A DNA stretch of 64,000 bases, from the NCBI RefSeq assembly GCF_000020525.1, contig NC_011026.1, forward strand, positions 62,001-126,000, given 5' to 3'. Every line of letters starts with the position of its first letter. The first letter of the stretch is position 1. A program made the translations under genes and the position numbers. The DNA comes from Chloroherpeton thalassium ATCC 35110 (GTDB taxonomy: Bacteria; Bacteroidota; Chlorobiia; Chlorobiales; Chloroherpetonaceae). The notes under the pieces were generated by a model. That model was given only the letters and a program-made list of their open reading frames with translations. It was not told the DNA's origin and did no database searches. Below, one piece after another: positions 7,520 through 16,965 of the stretch.

Positions 7520-8080
7520 CTAAAGTTCATCAGGATTTAGTGTATTCAAAATGGTTCGGAGAGACGAGCGAATGTAATTCTTTTTTAACAGGATGTCGCG
7601 AATGGCGGTAATGAGTTCCACTTTTTTTTCCGGCGCGGTTTCCTGATCAAATTTCTCGGCAAGCGCGTCGATTTCCTTGTTAAAATTCTCTTTTTCTTTA
7701 CCGAGATGCGCGATCATCTCGTTCAAATGCTGATGAAGTTCTTCCGTCGGCTCGGATTGATATTCCATCAATTTTTCCTGCATTTCCATCAGTTCCATGA
7801 GCATTTCCGCCGGCGCATTTTTTTTGCCTTTCTGGTCTTGCAATGGGCCAAGATAGCGTTCAATCACATAAATCAAGCGTTTGTCGCGGTCTTTCAGCGT
7901 AGCAAATGCGTGGTTCAAGCTTGACGAAAGATCCAGACTCAGGTCTTTTTGAACTGAAGTTTGATGATAATCGGGATGGACCTGACGGCTTAAATCATAG
8001 AACCGCTGTTGCAGTTCTTTCATATCCAAATTGAGTTTTTCTTTTATCCCGAAAAGCTCAAAATAATTTCTTTCTTGCAT
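7520..8080 (-). CDS. hscB: Fe-S cluster co-chaperone HscB
   Basis: A 186-residue J-protein that delivers scaffold-bound iron-sulfur clusters to the Hsp70 HscA. It starts NYFELFGI and carries the HPD motif of the J-domain at QVHPDYHQ (about residue 36), with helix DLSSSLNHAFATLKD matching the family. The C-terminal three-helix HscB oligomerisation/IscU-binding domain is seen as LMELMEMQEKL and the acidic helical region after it. Glu- and Lys-rich helices run to the end at residue 186, close to the usual HscB length. No isc genes flank it. Frataxin and a HesB-like protein occur elsewhere in the window. Confidence 0.9.
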   Translation of the reverse strand: MQERNYFELFGIKEKLNLDMKELQQRFYDLSRQVHPDYHQTSVQKDLSLDLSSSLNHAFATLKDRDKRLIYVIERYLGPLQDQKGKKNAPAEMLMELMEMQEKLMEYQSEPTEELHQHLNEMIAHLGKEKENFNKEIDALAEKFDQETAPEKKVELITAIRDILLKKNYIRSSLRTILNTLNPDEL

Positions 8081-8221
8081 GAAAAACTAAAATAATTTTG
8101 AGAAAACGACCCGTGTAATCTATGCTGTTTATTGTATTTTAACAGGCTCTTGCGTGAATTTACAAATTTTAAACCGGAAGAGCGGATAACTTTTGCAATT
8201 TGTAAGCGACTTTGTTTAAGC

Positions 8222-9511
8222 ATGGAACTACGGCGTGAGGAGTCCGGCGAGGCTCAAAACAGCGCAGCATCGTGTGTTCAAAAAACGGTGCTGCCTAACG
8301 GATTAACGGTCATTACCGAACATGTGCCTGGTGTGCGAAGCCTTTCCGTTGGACTTTGGACAAACACCGGCTCCCGAGATGAAACGCCGGAAAATAATGG
8401 CGCGGCGCATTTCATCGAACACATGGTTTTCAAAGGCACAAGCAAACGCGACTATATTCAAATTTCAAAAAGTTTGGAGAGCGTTGGCGGCTATTTGAAT
8501 GCGTTTACCACCAAAGAACATACCTGTTTTTACGCTCGCAGCCTTGCTGAGCATTTGAAAATCACCATCGATGTTTTAACCGACTTGGTCTTTCGCCCGA
8601 CTTTTCCAGAAGAAGAATTGGAAAAGGAAAAAGACGTCATTATCGAGGAAATCAAAAGCACGGAAGACACGCCCGACGATTTGATCTTTGATGATTTTGA
8701 TAAATTTTTGTTCGAAAGTCATCCGCTTGGCTTGCCTATCGCTGGCACGGAAGAATCGGTCGACGCATTAACGCGCAACGACACTATCGCTTTTCTGAAA
8801 GCTTGTTATCGACCCGAAAAAATGTTGCTCGTCGGGACGGGCAATCTAACGCACGACGCGCTTCTGAATTTCGCCGAATGCTTTGTGCCAAAGCGAAAAA
8901 CCAAACCGAAATCCGTGCGCCAAACTTACGATTTTGGGCAATACCAGCCATTTACGAAAGAAATCGCCAAGCCCATTCAGCAAGCGCATATTCTCATTGG
9001 CGCGCCGTACATTCGCGACGATAAAAATTATTTCTCCGCCATTTTGCTCAACACGCTGCTCGGCGGCGGCATGAGCAGCCGACTGAATTTATCGCTCAGG
9101 GAAAAACATGGGCTGGTTTATTCCGTTTTTTCCAGCATTTCTACCTTCGACGAAATCAACACGTTTTCCATTTACGCCGGCACAGACAAAGATAAGGTCA
9201 AGAAAACCGTTGCGCTCATTCACGAAGAACTTGGGCAACTTTTGGGAAAAAATGTGCCAAAACGAGAATTGGATTTGGCAAAAGCACAACTCAAAGGCGC
9301 GGTGATTATGGGGCAAGAAAGCGTTTCGAAGCGGCAATCGCATTTGGCTCGCGATCATTATTATTTTGGCCGCGACTTTTCATTTGACGAATTAATCGAG
9401 ATGGTCGAAAGCGTTTCGGCAAAAGATATTCGTTCGGTTGCCGAGCAAATGCTGGATGCCTCAAAATTCTCCACGCTCATCTATCAACCGAAACGACGGG
9501 GAAAAGCGTAA
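8222..9511 (+). CDS. M16 family zinc protease (processing peptidase-like)
   Basis: A 429-residue insulinase-family (M16B) peptidase. The inverted zinc motif HFIEH is at residues 63-67, and the second zinc glutamate follows in the VIIEEIKSTED segment. The family start VLPNGLTVITE lies at residues 24-33. The C-terminal M16 half contains the gly-rich LLGGGMSSRL segment with the conserved arginine and the Tyr of GLVYSV. The ATG at 8222 is preferred because the longer frame from 8132 begins with TTG and adds an unconserved stretch. It is cytoplasmic by sequence (no signal peptide) and transcribed divergently from hscB. Substrates of these small M16 peptidases are mostly unknown. Confidence 0.93.
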   Translation: MELRREESGEAQNSAASCVQKTVLPNGLTVITEHVPGVRSLSVGLWTNTGSRDETPENNGAAHFIEHMVFKGTSKRDYIQISKSLESVGGYLNAFTTKEHTCFYARSLAEHLKITIDVLTDLVFRPTFPEEELEKEKDVIIEEIKSTEDTPDDLIFDDFDKFLFESHPLGLPIAGTEESVDALTRNDTIAFLKACYRPEKMLLVGTGNLTHDALLNFAECFVPKRKTKPKSVRQTYDFGQYQPFTKEIAKPIQQAHILIGAPYIRDDKNYFSAILLNTLLGGGMSSRLNLSLREKHGLVYSVFSSISTFDEINTFSIYAGTDKDKVKKTVALIHEELGQLLGKNVPKRELDLAKAQLKGAVIMGQESVSKRQSHLARDHYYFGRDFSFDELIEMVESVSAKDIRSVAEQMLDASKFSTLIYQPKRRGKA

Positions 9512-9656
9512 TTCCAAAATAGGTGGATACACAGTTAAAAAGTCAATTCGAGCAACGAGAACTTTTATTATTCTGAAAAGTATACATGCTTTGGATTGAA
9601 ATAAAATTGTTCTTACACACTTACCTCATTAACATTACGCGGAAAAAAGTGCAACT

Positions 9657-10571
9657 ATGAACCGAAATTATTATGACATACTTGGCGTGCAAAAAAGCGC
9701 CACAGAAGAAGAAATAAAAAAAGCGTATAGAAAACTCGCCGTAAAATATCATCCCGATAAAAACGCGGGAAATAAAGAAGCAGAGGAAAACTTCAAGGCC
9801 GTCAACGAAGCCTACGAAGTTTTGAGCGACCCGGAAAAGCGCAAAATGTATGACCGCTTCGGAAAAGATTGGAAGCATTATAAAGAAGCCGGACCTCAAG
9901 CACGCGATTTTGATAGGTCGCAGTTTAGCGGCAAACGACGTCAAAATGCGTATTCGAACGCTGGTCATGAGGAATTTTTCAGTGGCGACGGTGGAGAAAG
10001 TTTTTTTGATAGTTTTTTTGGCTCAGGATTTGGCGGACGCGGTAGAAAAGCACAGGCGTTTCGCGGACAAGACATAACCGCGGAAATTAACATCACGCTC
10101 AAAGACGCTTATAACGGAACCGAGCAACTTTTTAAAGTTGGTTCGCAAACCATCAAGTTGAAAATTAAGCCGGGCATTAAAGACAAGGAAGTTCTCCGGC
10201 TGGCCGGACAAGGCGCTCCCAGTCCGAATAGCGGCCAGAAAGGCGATTTGCTCCTAACAGTTAATATTCTGCCGGATGATACTTTTGAGCGTAAGGGAAA
10301 CGACCTGCATTGCCAAATTCCGGTGGACTTATACACGGCGATTTTGGGCGGAAAGGTTAATGTCAAGACGTTTAAAGGAACGGTCAAGTTGGATATTCCA
10401 AAAGAATCAGACAATGGCATGAAGTTGCGCTTGGGCGGTTTGGGAATGCCGGATTACGATTTGCAAGGCAAATACGGCGACCTGATCGCAACGGTTTCTG
10501 TTCAGCTGCCGCAACGCTTAACAAAGAAGGAAATCGCCTTATTCAAAGAGCTTGCGGCACTTAGACAATAA
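9657..10571 (+). CDS. cbpA: DnaJ-class curved-DNA-binding-like chaperone
   Basis: A 304-residue type II J-protein. The J-domain covers residues 3-68 with the HPD motif in YHPDKNAG. A Gly/Phe-rich linker ([22 protein letters not shown]) follows, then a DnaJ C-terminal substrate-binding region with two beta domains. The cysteine zinc finger of DnaJ is absent, which marks it as CbpA or DnaJ2 rather than DnaJ proper. It activates the ATPase of Hsp70 and may also bind DNA, by family knowledge. It stands alone on the plus strand and ends near a symmetrical hairpin at 10602-10642. Confidence 0.92.
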   Translation: MNRNYYDILGVQKSATEEEIKKAYRKLAVKYHPDKNAGNKEAEENFKAVNEAYEVLSDPEKRKMYDRFGKDWKHYKEAGPQARDFDRSQFSGKRRQNAYSNAGHEEFFSGDGGESFFDSFFGSGFGGRGRKAQAFRGQDITAEINITLKDAYNGTEQLFKVGSQTIKLKIKPGIKDKEVLRLAGQGAPSPNSGQKGDLLLTVNILPDDTFERKGNDLHCQIPVDLYTAILGGKVNVKTFKGTVKLDIPKESDNGMKLRLGGLGMPDYDLQGKYGDLIATVSVQLPQRLTKKEIALFKELAALRQ

Positions 10572-10601
10572 AAGCCCAAGTAATATTTTTGAAAAAAAAC
10601 A

Positions 10602-10642
10602 AAATCCTATCGGTGAGAAAAATCTCGTAGCCGATAGGATTT
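10602..10642. terminator. Terminator hairpin between cbpA and nuoI
   Basis: A perfect 12-bp stem (10602-10613 with 10631-10642) around a 17-base loop. On the minus strand it is followed by a TTTTGTTTTTTTT run, so it best serves the minus-strand nuoI. It also lies just past cbpA. Confidence 0.8.
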
Positions 10643-10679
10643 CGCTGTCAACCGCAGGATAAAAAAATCTCGTCGTCGT

Positions 10680-11231
10680 TTATACTTCCAAGTTCGAAAC
10701 TTGCTCTTCAGGTCGGCGAACCTTGTTTTTATATTCCTTCAAAAAGTCCAATCTTTTTTGCACGCGCGCCACAGGAACTAACAGCTTCGATTTATCCATA
10801 ATCGCATTTTCGCGATTGTTGAAAGTAATATCGTATTCGTCGCTCATCACGATGGCTTCTTCTGGACAAACCTCCTCGCAGTAACCGCAATAAATGCAGC
10901 GTAGCATGTTGATTTCAAACGTAGCCGGATGGCGTTCTTGTTCCAGCTCAGTTTCTTCAGCTTGGATGCTAATGGCCATCGGCGGACAAACGCGCGAGCA
11001 AAGCCCACATGCCACGCAGCGTTCGCCGGTTTTATCGTCGCGTTCTACCAGCACTGGACGCCCACGAAACACCGCTGGCGGCTGCCACTTGACATCGGGA
11101 TATTCGGTCGTGAAAATCGGCGCGAAAATCTGGCGAAATGTATAACCAAGCCCTTTGAGAACTTCCGGCAAATAAAGTCGCTCTAAAAAATTTAAGCGCG
11201 TCGGCTTGAATTTGGGATTTTTTTCGTGCAT
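10680..11231 (-). CDS. nuoI: NADH-quinone oxidoreductase subunit I (2x[4Fe-4S] ferredoxin type)
   Basis: A 183-residue complex I subunit I. Two complete ferredoxin motifs are visible, [12 protein letters not shown] and [12 protein letters not shown], which ligate the N6a/N6b clusters that pass electrons towards the quinone site. The [13 protein letters not shown] segment after the second motif is typical. The ATG at 11231 is chosen over the TTG at 11255. No other nuo gene is adjacent, which is unusual because nuoI normally sits between nuoH and nuoJ. It could be a second copy or a relocated one. The C-terminal [14 protein letters not shown] tail is charged and species-specific. Confidence 0.9.
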
Positions 11232-11255
11232 GGTGTGTGGTGCGATTGATTGCAA

Positions 11256-11621
11256 GACATGACCTATTTTTCAGTATAAACTGCCAATGTAGCAGAAAGA
11301 TTTCCTGAAAAACTTACTCGAGCTGTTCAATATAACTTGCAAAAAGCGGCATTTCAAACACAGATGATGAGAAGAAAATAAGCGGCTATTTTTAAAAAGA
11401 TGTAGAGACAAGAAAGCGCCTTGCCTCTACTTTTTGGCTTATAACTAAGTGGCTTTTATGAATTCAGGTTACTTCACACAATTAGAAATTCATCTATCCA
11501 AAAAGCATTTCCAACCCAAAAACCCACCCCTCAACTAATTTATCCAAAATTTTATCCGCAAAGATTTGGTTAAAAATCGCCGAGCGTGTATCTAATCGCT
11601 TCAATTTAACCGATTCGGGAG
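11256..11621. other. Intergenic region upstream of mfd and nuoI
   Basis: About 370 bases without a convincing gene, holding the divergent promoters of nuoI and mfd and one hairpin at 11402-11436. Short frames that run antisense into mfd extend here, but I see nothing conserved in them. Confidence 0.5.
11402..11436. terminator. Terminator-like hairpin with T-run, TAGAGAC arms
   Basis: Arms 11402-11412 and 11420-11430 pair with one mismatch (G-U on the minus strand) around a 7-base loop. A T-run follows at once on the plus strand and three bases later on the minus strand. It does not follow any identified gene on either strand. Confidence 0.55.
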
Positions 11622-14600
11622 ATGAAAAATACGGATGCCGCCCAAGAGGCCGTTTCAGTTGAGATAGAGGGTTTTTCGTTGCCGAGCTTTCGGCAGCGCA
11701 TTTCGGAGTCCGCGACGACGCGGCTCTTGGTTCAAAAATGTGAGGAGAACGCGCCGAGCGTTTCGGCGCAGGGCGTCTACGGGTCGCTGGCTGCGATTTT
11801 GACCGCGCTGATGTTCGAGACGCTTCGCCGTCCGGTGTTGCTGGTTTGCAACGAGGAGCGCGTTGATTTGTTTGAAAACGATTTGCGCCAACTCGCGAGC
11901 GCAAAGGACGTTTGCGATTTCGTCTCCGAGCCGTCGCTTACGCTGGCCACGCTTGTCGCCGACCCGCAAAAAATCACGGTCGCCTCCACGCTTGAACTTC
12001 AAAAAAAGGTATTGCCCAAAAAAGAAGCGTTGGAAAAACAGGTTCGGCTGTCCGAAAACGAGCCGTTCGGCTACGAGACGCTCATTCGGTTTTTGCAAGA
12101 AAACGGGTTTGACCAAAAAGATTTTGTCGAAAGCGAAGGCGATTTTTCGGTGCGCGGATCGGTGGTGGATGTGTTTTCGTTCGGCGCGGCCTCGCCCGTT
12201 CGCATCGAGTTTTTTGGCGACGAGCCGGAATCCATCCGCTTTTTTGATATTAATTCGCAGCTTTCCAAAGAAAATATTTCGTCCGTTTCCATCGTCTCGA
12301 ATTTGGTTGCTGCCGAAGATGCCGAATCGGAATGCGTTTCCCTGCTGGATTATTTGCCCGCAAACACGCTCGTCGTTTTGGACGGCTACGACACGCTTCG
12401 CTTTGAGGACAGCGACGCCGGCGTTTTGGAGGAATCGGAAATTCGCGCCGATTTGGAGACTTTTCAACAAGTCCGTTTTCATCTGTTAAGTCCGGCGGAG
12501 ATCGATTTTGCTTCGGCGGTGATTCCCAAATTCAATTCCAATTTTGCGCATTTTTCGCAGCATGTCCGCCAAGCGGTGGCAAATGAATATGACATTTTGG
12601 TGGCGACGAAGTCCAAAAAAGAGCTTCAGGAACTTGTTGAATTTATTTCCGTCGCGCCGTTTGAAGCGTTTGAATCGGACTCGCAAAACGCGCCCGCGCC
12701 AGAGGAAATCATTCTTCGTTCCCTTCATCAAAATCTTTATGAGGGATTTCAGTTTGAAAACACCGTGCTTTATACCGAGTCGGATGTTTTCGGAAAGTTG
12801 CATTCGCACAAGCAGCATCGGCGGCGCAAGCATCGCAAGATTTCGCTGCGTGAATTGCGGGCGCTGAAGGTCGGCGACTACATCGTCCATGAGGATTACG
12901 GCATCGGCGTGTTTATGGGCATGGAGAAAACCAAAGTCGGCGGCTCGGAGCAAGAATGCGTGCTGGTGGAGTACGACAAGGGCGACAAGCTTTTTGTCAA
13001 TATTCAAAATCTGCATTTGCTTTCGAAATATTCGTCGGCGGAAGGTAAAGTCCCGACGCTCTCCAAGCTCGGCAGCAACAAGTGGCAGGCGAACAAGGAG
13101 AAAATCAAGAAGCGCCTCAAGGACATCGCCCGCAACCTGATTGCGATTTACGCCAAACGAAAAATGACGAAGGGCTTTGCCTGCAAGCAAGATTCGGTGT
13201 GGCAGCGCGAGTTTGAGGCCGCGTTTATTTTTGACGAAACGCCCGACCAAATGTCCGCCATCGAGTCCATCAAAGCCGACATGGAAGCCGTTGCGCCGAT
13301 GGACAGGCTCATTTGCGGCGATGCCGGTTTCGGCAAAACCGAAGTGGCGATGCGAGCGGCGTTCAAGGCGGTCGAGTCCGGCAAGCAGGTCGCCGTGCTT
13401 GTGCCGACGACGATTTTGGCGCACCAGCATTTCAACACGTTCAAGCTGCGTTTTCAAAATTTCCCGATGCGCGTTGAGGTCTTGAGCCGTTTCGTGCCGA
13501 AAAAATCGCAAAAAGCGGTGATTGCGGAAATTGGTGAAGGGAAAGTGGACATCGTGGTCGGGACGCATCGGATTGTTTCGAAGGATGTAAAATTTACCGA
13601 TTTGGGCTTGCTCATCATCGATGAGGAACAGCATTTCGGCGTGGCGGCAAAGGAAAAATTGCGCGAGGATTTCCCGTCGGTCGACACGCTCGTGCTTTCG
13701 GCGACGCCGATTCCGCGCACGCTGCAATTTTCCATGATGGGCGCACGCGACCTTTCCATCATCTCCACGCCGCCGAAAAATCGCCAGCCCGTTGAGACCG
13801 TCATTCACGAGTTCGATGCGGAAATGATTAAGCAGGCGATCGGCAGAGAAATCGGGCGCGGCGGGCAGGTGTTCTTTTTGCACAATCGAATTAATTCGAT
13901 TTCGGAGATGTATGAGTTGGTGAAAAAGCTCTTTCCGCGAGCGCGGGTCGGCGTGGCGCACGGGCAAATGCCGACGAAGGAATTGGAAGCGGTGATGCTG
14001 GATTTTATTCAAAAGGAATTGGATGTGCTGGTCTCGACCGCGATTGTCGGCTCGGGCTTGGACATTTCGAACGCGAACACGATGATCATCAACCGCGCCG
14101 ATATGTTCGGGCTGTCGGATTTGTATCAGCTTCGCGGGCGCGTAGGTCGGTCGGACAAAAAAGCTTATGCGTACCTTTTCACGCCGCCGCTTTCCACGCT
14201 GAAGCAAGACGCCTTGCAGCGCCTCGCCGTCATTGAGGCCTATACGGAACTCGGCTCGGGCTTCAGCGTCGCCATGCGCGATTTGGACATTCGCGGCGCG
14301 GGCAATTTGCTCGGCGCGGAGCAATCGGGCTTCATCTTCGATTTGGGATTTGATGTCTATCAGAAAATTTTGGAGGAAGCGGTTTCGGAACTCAAATCCA
14401 CCGAGTTCCAAAATATTTTCGCCGAATCCGAACGCTTGAAGCTTCAACCGAAAAAGCCGTGCGAGGTGATTTTTTTCTTCGACGCGCTGATTCCGGCTTA
14501 TTATGTAGAGTCGGCGTCGGAGCGTTTTGCGCTCTATGAAAAGCTCTCCAAAGCGAACACTTACGAGGCACTCGGCAAACTCGCCGCCGAGCTAAACGAC

Positions 14601-14954
14601 CGTTTCGGCAAGATGCCCGAAGAGTGTCAAAGCCTGTTTGATGTCGGCGTTCTGCGAATTTTAGGCACGGAATTGGAACTGCAACGGCTTGAAATTTCGG
14701 AAACGAAAACTGCCGTATTTTTGCCGGAAGGCGAAAACAAAGCCTTTTACGAGGGCAAAAAGTTCGAGGTGATTTTGGCGTCGGTGCAATCCGATTGGCT
14801 CGCCAAATTCAACCCGCAATTCAGCAATGAGAAAAAGCTGAAAATTATTCTTTCGTTTGCCGAGAACATGAAAAAACGCCCGCAAAAAGCGCTGAACGAG
14901 ATCATTGATGTGATGAAAAAAATGAAAGCGTTGGTGGAAGAGCAAGAAGGATAA
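11622..14954 (+). CDS. mfd: Transcription-repair coupling factor Mfd
   Basis: A 1110-residue DNA translocase that removes stalled RNA polymerase and recruits UvrA to damage. The N-terminal UvrB-homology module has FGYETLIRFLQENGF and VRGSVVDVFSFGAASPVRIEFFGDEPESI as separate conserved stretches. The CarD-like RNA polymerase-interaction domain begins around GDYIVHEDYGIGVFMGM (about residue 417). The RecG-like motor has Walker A GDAGFGKTEVA near residue 566, DEEQ in IIDEEQHFG near 667, and the VLSATPIPRTL motif. The C-terminal TRCF domain is complete. Codon use is clearly more GC-rich than in flanking genes, and a 653-residue open frame runs antisense, as also seen for ligA and mutS. Confidence 0.97.
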   Translation: MKNTDAAQEAVSVEIEGFSLPSFRQRISESATTRLLVQKCEENAPSVSAQGVYGSLAAILTALMFETLRRPVLLVCNEERVDLFENDLRQLASAKDVCDFVSEPSLTLATLVADPQKITVASTLELQKKVLPKKEALEKQVRLSENEPFGYETLIRFLQENGFDQKDFVESEGDFSVRGSVVDVFSFGAASPVRIEFFGDEPESIRFFDINSQLSKENISSVSIVSNLVAAEDAESECVSLLDYLPANTLVVLDGYDTLRFEDSDAGVLEESEIRADLETFQQVRFHLLSPAEIDFASAVIPKFNSNFAHFSQHVRQAVANEYDILVATKSKKELQELVEFISVAPFEAFESDSQNAPAPEEIILRSLHQNLYEGFQFENTVLYTESDVFGKLHSHKQHRRRKHRKISLRELRALKVGDYIVHEDYGIGVFMGMEKTKVGGSEQECVLVEYDKGDKLFVNIQNLHLLSKYSSAEGKVPTLSKLGSNKWQANKEKIKKRLKDIARNLIAIYAKRKMTKGFACKQDSVWQREFEAAFIFDETPDQMSAIESIKADMEAVAPMDRLICGDAGFGKTEVAMRAAFKAVESGKQVAVLVPTTILAHQHFNTFKLRFQNFPMRVEVLSRFVPKKSQKAVIAEIGEGKVDIVVGTHRIVSKDVKFTDLGLLIIDEEQHFGVAAKEKLREDFPSVDTLVLSATPIPRTLQFSMMGARDLSIISTPPKNRQPVETVIHEFDAEMIKQAIGREIGRGGQVFFLHNRINSISEMYELVKKLFPRARVGVAHGQMPTKELEAVMLDFIQKELDVLVSTAIVGSGLDISNANTMIINRADMFGLSDLYQLRGRVGRSDKKAYAYLFTPPLSTLKQDALQRLAVIEAYTELGSGFSVAMRDLDIRGAGNLLGAEQSGFIFDLGFDVYQKILEEAVSELKSTEFQNIFAESERLKLQPKKPCEVIFFFDALIPAYYVESASERFALYEKLSKANTYEALGKLAAELNDRFGKMPEECQSLFDVGVLRILGTELELQRLEISETKTAVFLPEGENKAFYEGKKFEVILASVQSDWLAKFNPQFSNEKKLKIILSFAENMKKRPQKALNEIIDVMKKMKALVEEQEG

Positions 14955-14990
14955 AATAAGCTTTCACGCGAAGAGATGAAGATGCTTGAA

Positions 14991-15021
14991 CCTCATCAGC
15001 CGCTCACAACGACTGATGAGG
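14991..15021. repeat. Short inverted repeat between mfd and rsfS
   Basis: Perfect 9-bp arms CCTCATCAG and CTGATGAGG separated by 13 bases, in the convergent gap between mfd and rsfS. There is no T-run on either side, so a terminator is possible but not proven. Confidence 0.5.
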
Positions 15022-15101
15022 ACGCAACAGCAATGACATTGAGCCGACCAGGTTTGGCAACCCAATCCAATCTCGCCATTATTTCGCGCTTTCTTTTTCA
15101 G

Positions 15102-15566
15102 CTAAAGCACGGGGTCTTTGATGCGCTCAAATTCAGCGTCGCCCCAAAGCTTTTCAAGGCTGTAAAAACTTCGCGTTTCCTTCAGAAATACGTGAATCAC
15201 AACATCCACATAATCAATCAAAACCCAACTGAGTTCGTGAGTGCCTTCCACATGATAAGGCTTTTCGCCATCTTCGTGCAGCCCTTCAATGATCGCGTCG
15301 GCAACAGCTTTGACCTGCGTATCAGAATCGGCGGTGCAAATCACAAAAAAATCGGTCATCTCAGCGACCTTGCGCAAATCCATGATCACAACATCATAGC
15401 CTTTTTTGGAAAAAGCCAGTTCAGCGGCTCGCCGCGCAAGCAGTTCGGCCTCGCTACTAAGATGTGCTGATGGCTGGCTGGATGATGTGGCTACGGCGTG
15501 AATAAATTGTCCGGTTGGGGCGGCGTTAAAATGAGATTCTTTTCGAAGTGATGTTTTTATTTCCAT
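15102..15566 (-). CDS. rsfS: Ribosomal silencing factor RsfS
   Basis: A 154-residue RsfS/Iojap protein that binds L14 on the 50S subunit and blocks subunit joining when nutrients are scarce. The core is recognised by GYDVVIMDLR, TDFFVICTADSDTQVKA, EGLHEDG and the signature WVLIDYVDVVIHVFL followed by FYSLEKLWGDA. The first 40 residues are Ser/His/Ala-rich and not conserved, so a later start is possible. It is the last gene of a minus-strand group after tsaE and tsaB, separated from tsaB by about 124 bases. Confidence 0.95.
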   Translation of the reverse strand: MEIKTSLRKESHFNAAPTGQFIHAVATSSSQPSAHLSSEAELLARRAAELAFSKKGYDVVIMDLRKVAEMTDFFVICTADSDTQVKAVADAIIEGLHEDGEKPYHVEGTHELSWVLIDYVDVVIHVFLKETRSFYSLEKLWGDAEFERIKDPVL

Positions 15567-15690
15567 TTAAACAGGTTTTCTGTTTGAGAAACGATCTTAA
15601 AAATTGTGTAAATCCGACATGATTTTTCAAATTTTATTTCTGCATGGCAGCTGATAATAGACATTGCACGAAGAACTGCCAAATGAAATT

Positions 15691-16401
15691 TTACACAAAT
15701 GGCGTCTTTTTTGAGACCTTCGCCTCAAATTCTTTCAAGTAAAGCGGCACGGCATCGTTTATTGGCGCAAACGCTTTTGCGTGAAACAGCCGCTCGGCAA
15801 TTGGCAAAAGCGCCGCCGCATTGAAAAAATCAGCTTCCAAAAATGAAAATTGCTCGCTTGGCTGCATGTTTTCAGTAAAGCGCGAAAGGTTTCGCCCCAC
15901 AATTGCGATTTCTGCTGAACTTTCTTTTTGCGCAACGCTTTGCATAAGCTCATCCAAAATGCCATAGTCATTTTGCAGGGAAAATTCCGAGTTGGCGCTC
16001 GTTTCCCATTCGGTGCGCACTGCAACAGCAGAATAAAATTCATCCGCTTTGGAATGTACCACTGGCAAAATGATTGGCGCTTGGGTTTTTGAAAGCGCAG
16101 CTTCGGCAATCGCTTGAAGCGTTGGAATCATGATGAGCGGCACGTTCAATCCAAAGCACAATCCCTTGACGCACGACATGCCAATACGGAGCGCCGTAAA
16201 TGAACCCGGCCCAGCCGAAAGCGCCACCGCATCGAGATCCGCTGCCAAAACGCCTGCATCGTTGAGCGTCTCGGAAATCAGCGGCAAAATCTGCTCGGCA
16301 GTTTTTCGCCATTCCGAGGAGAAGCGAAGGCTTACCGGCTCGTGATTTTTCACAGCAATGCTCAACGGAGCTGCCGTGCACTCAATTGCTAAAATCTTCA
16401 T
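15691..16401 (-). CDS. tsaB: tRNA t6A biosynthesis protein TsaB
   Basis: A 236-residue ASKHA-fold pseudo-enzyme that partners TsaD in making N6-threonylcarbamoyladenosine at position 37 of ANN-decoding tRNAs. The N-terminus MKILAIECT and the hallmark LSAGPGSFTALRIGMSCVKG are conserved, and HSKADEFYSAV matches the YeaZ family. The length agrees with TsaB rather than the longer TsaD. It lies 34 bases downstream of tsaE, giving a tsaE-tsaB pair. TsaD is not in the window. Confidence 0.94.
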   Translation of the reverse strand: MKILAIECTAAPLSIAVKNHEPVSLRFSSEWRKTAEQILPLISETLNDAGVLAADLDAVALSAGPGSFTALRIGMSCVKGLCFGLNVPLIMIPTLQAIAEAALSKTQAPIILPVVHSKADEFYSAVAVRTEWETSANSEFSLQNDYGILDELMQSVAQKESSAEIAIVGRNLSRFTENMQPSEQFSFLEADFFNAAALLPIAERLFHAKAFAPINDAVPLYLKEFEAKVSKKTPFV

Positions 16402-16435
16402 TGAACTTCAAAAAATCTATGGATTAACAAATAAC

Positions 16436-16879
16436 TCAAAACCGCGATTTGCCGCCAGAAATTACAACGCGCCGCTCATTTTCGCCACAGGGCTCAATTT
16501 GAACGGTAATCGCCTGTTTCGGAAAAAAACGTGGGAAACGGTCTGCCCATTCCACAATGGAAACGCCATCGCCGAAAAGATACTCGTCAAAGCCGATGGC
16601 CGGAAGTTCGGTTTCTGACTCAATCCGATACAAATCAAAATGGTAAAGCGATATCGCAGAGCCTTTTGAGACGCCTTCATAAATATTGAGCAGCGTAAAA
16701 GTCGGGCTGCTTACGCTGGCTGTACAATGAAACACATCGCAAATGCCACGCACAAATTCGGTTTTACCTGCACCGAGCGTTCCAACCAGCAACACAATAT
16801 CTCCACGCTGAAGCGTTTCGGCAAACTCGCGCGCTCGGCCACGCGTTTCTTCAGCTGAACGCGATAAAAATTCTTTCAT
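16436..16879 (-). CDS. tsaE: tRNA t6A biosynthesis ATPase TsaE
   Basis: A 147-residue P-loop ATPase needed for the TsaB-TsaD t6A cycle. The Walker A loop is VGTLGAGKTEFVRG, followed by the typical VSSPTFTLLNIYEG and LYHFDLYRIESE segments, and SIVEWADRFP corresponds to the switch-II/E-W-A region. Length and motif order match TsaE. It is upstream of tsaB in the same orientation. Confidence 0.95.
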   Translation of the reverse strand: MKEFLSRSAEETRGRAREFAETLQRGDIVLLVGTLGAGKTEFVRGICDVFHCTASVSSPTFTLLNIYEGVSKGSAISLYHFDLYRIESETELPAIGFDEYLFGDGVSIVEWADRFPRFFPKQAITVQIEPCGENERRVVISGGKSRF

Positions 16880-16965
16880 GTTTTTTCATCATGCGCTTTT
16901 GGCGCGATTAAAAAGGCGCAATATGCGATATCCAACCCTTTTCAGAAAACAATCACCTCAGTTTT

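Noticed and set aside
11655-12482. 275-residue minus-strand frame across the start of mfd
   Set aside because: It is an antisense shadow of Mfd with Arg-rich, low-complexity content and no recognisable motif.
12486-14447. 653-residue minus-strand open frame across mfd
   Set aside because: It is antisense to the well-conserved Mfd reading frame and has no domain; it results from the GC-rich third positions of mfd.
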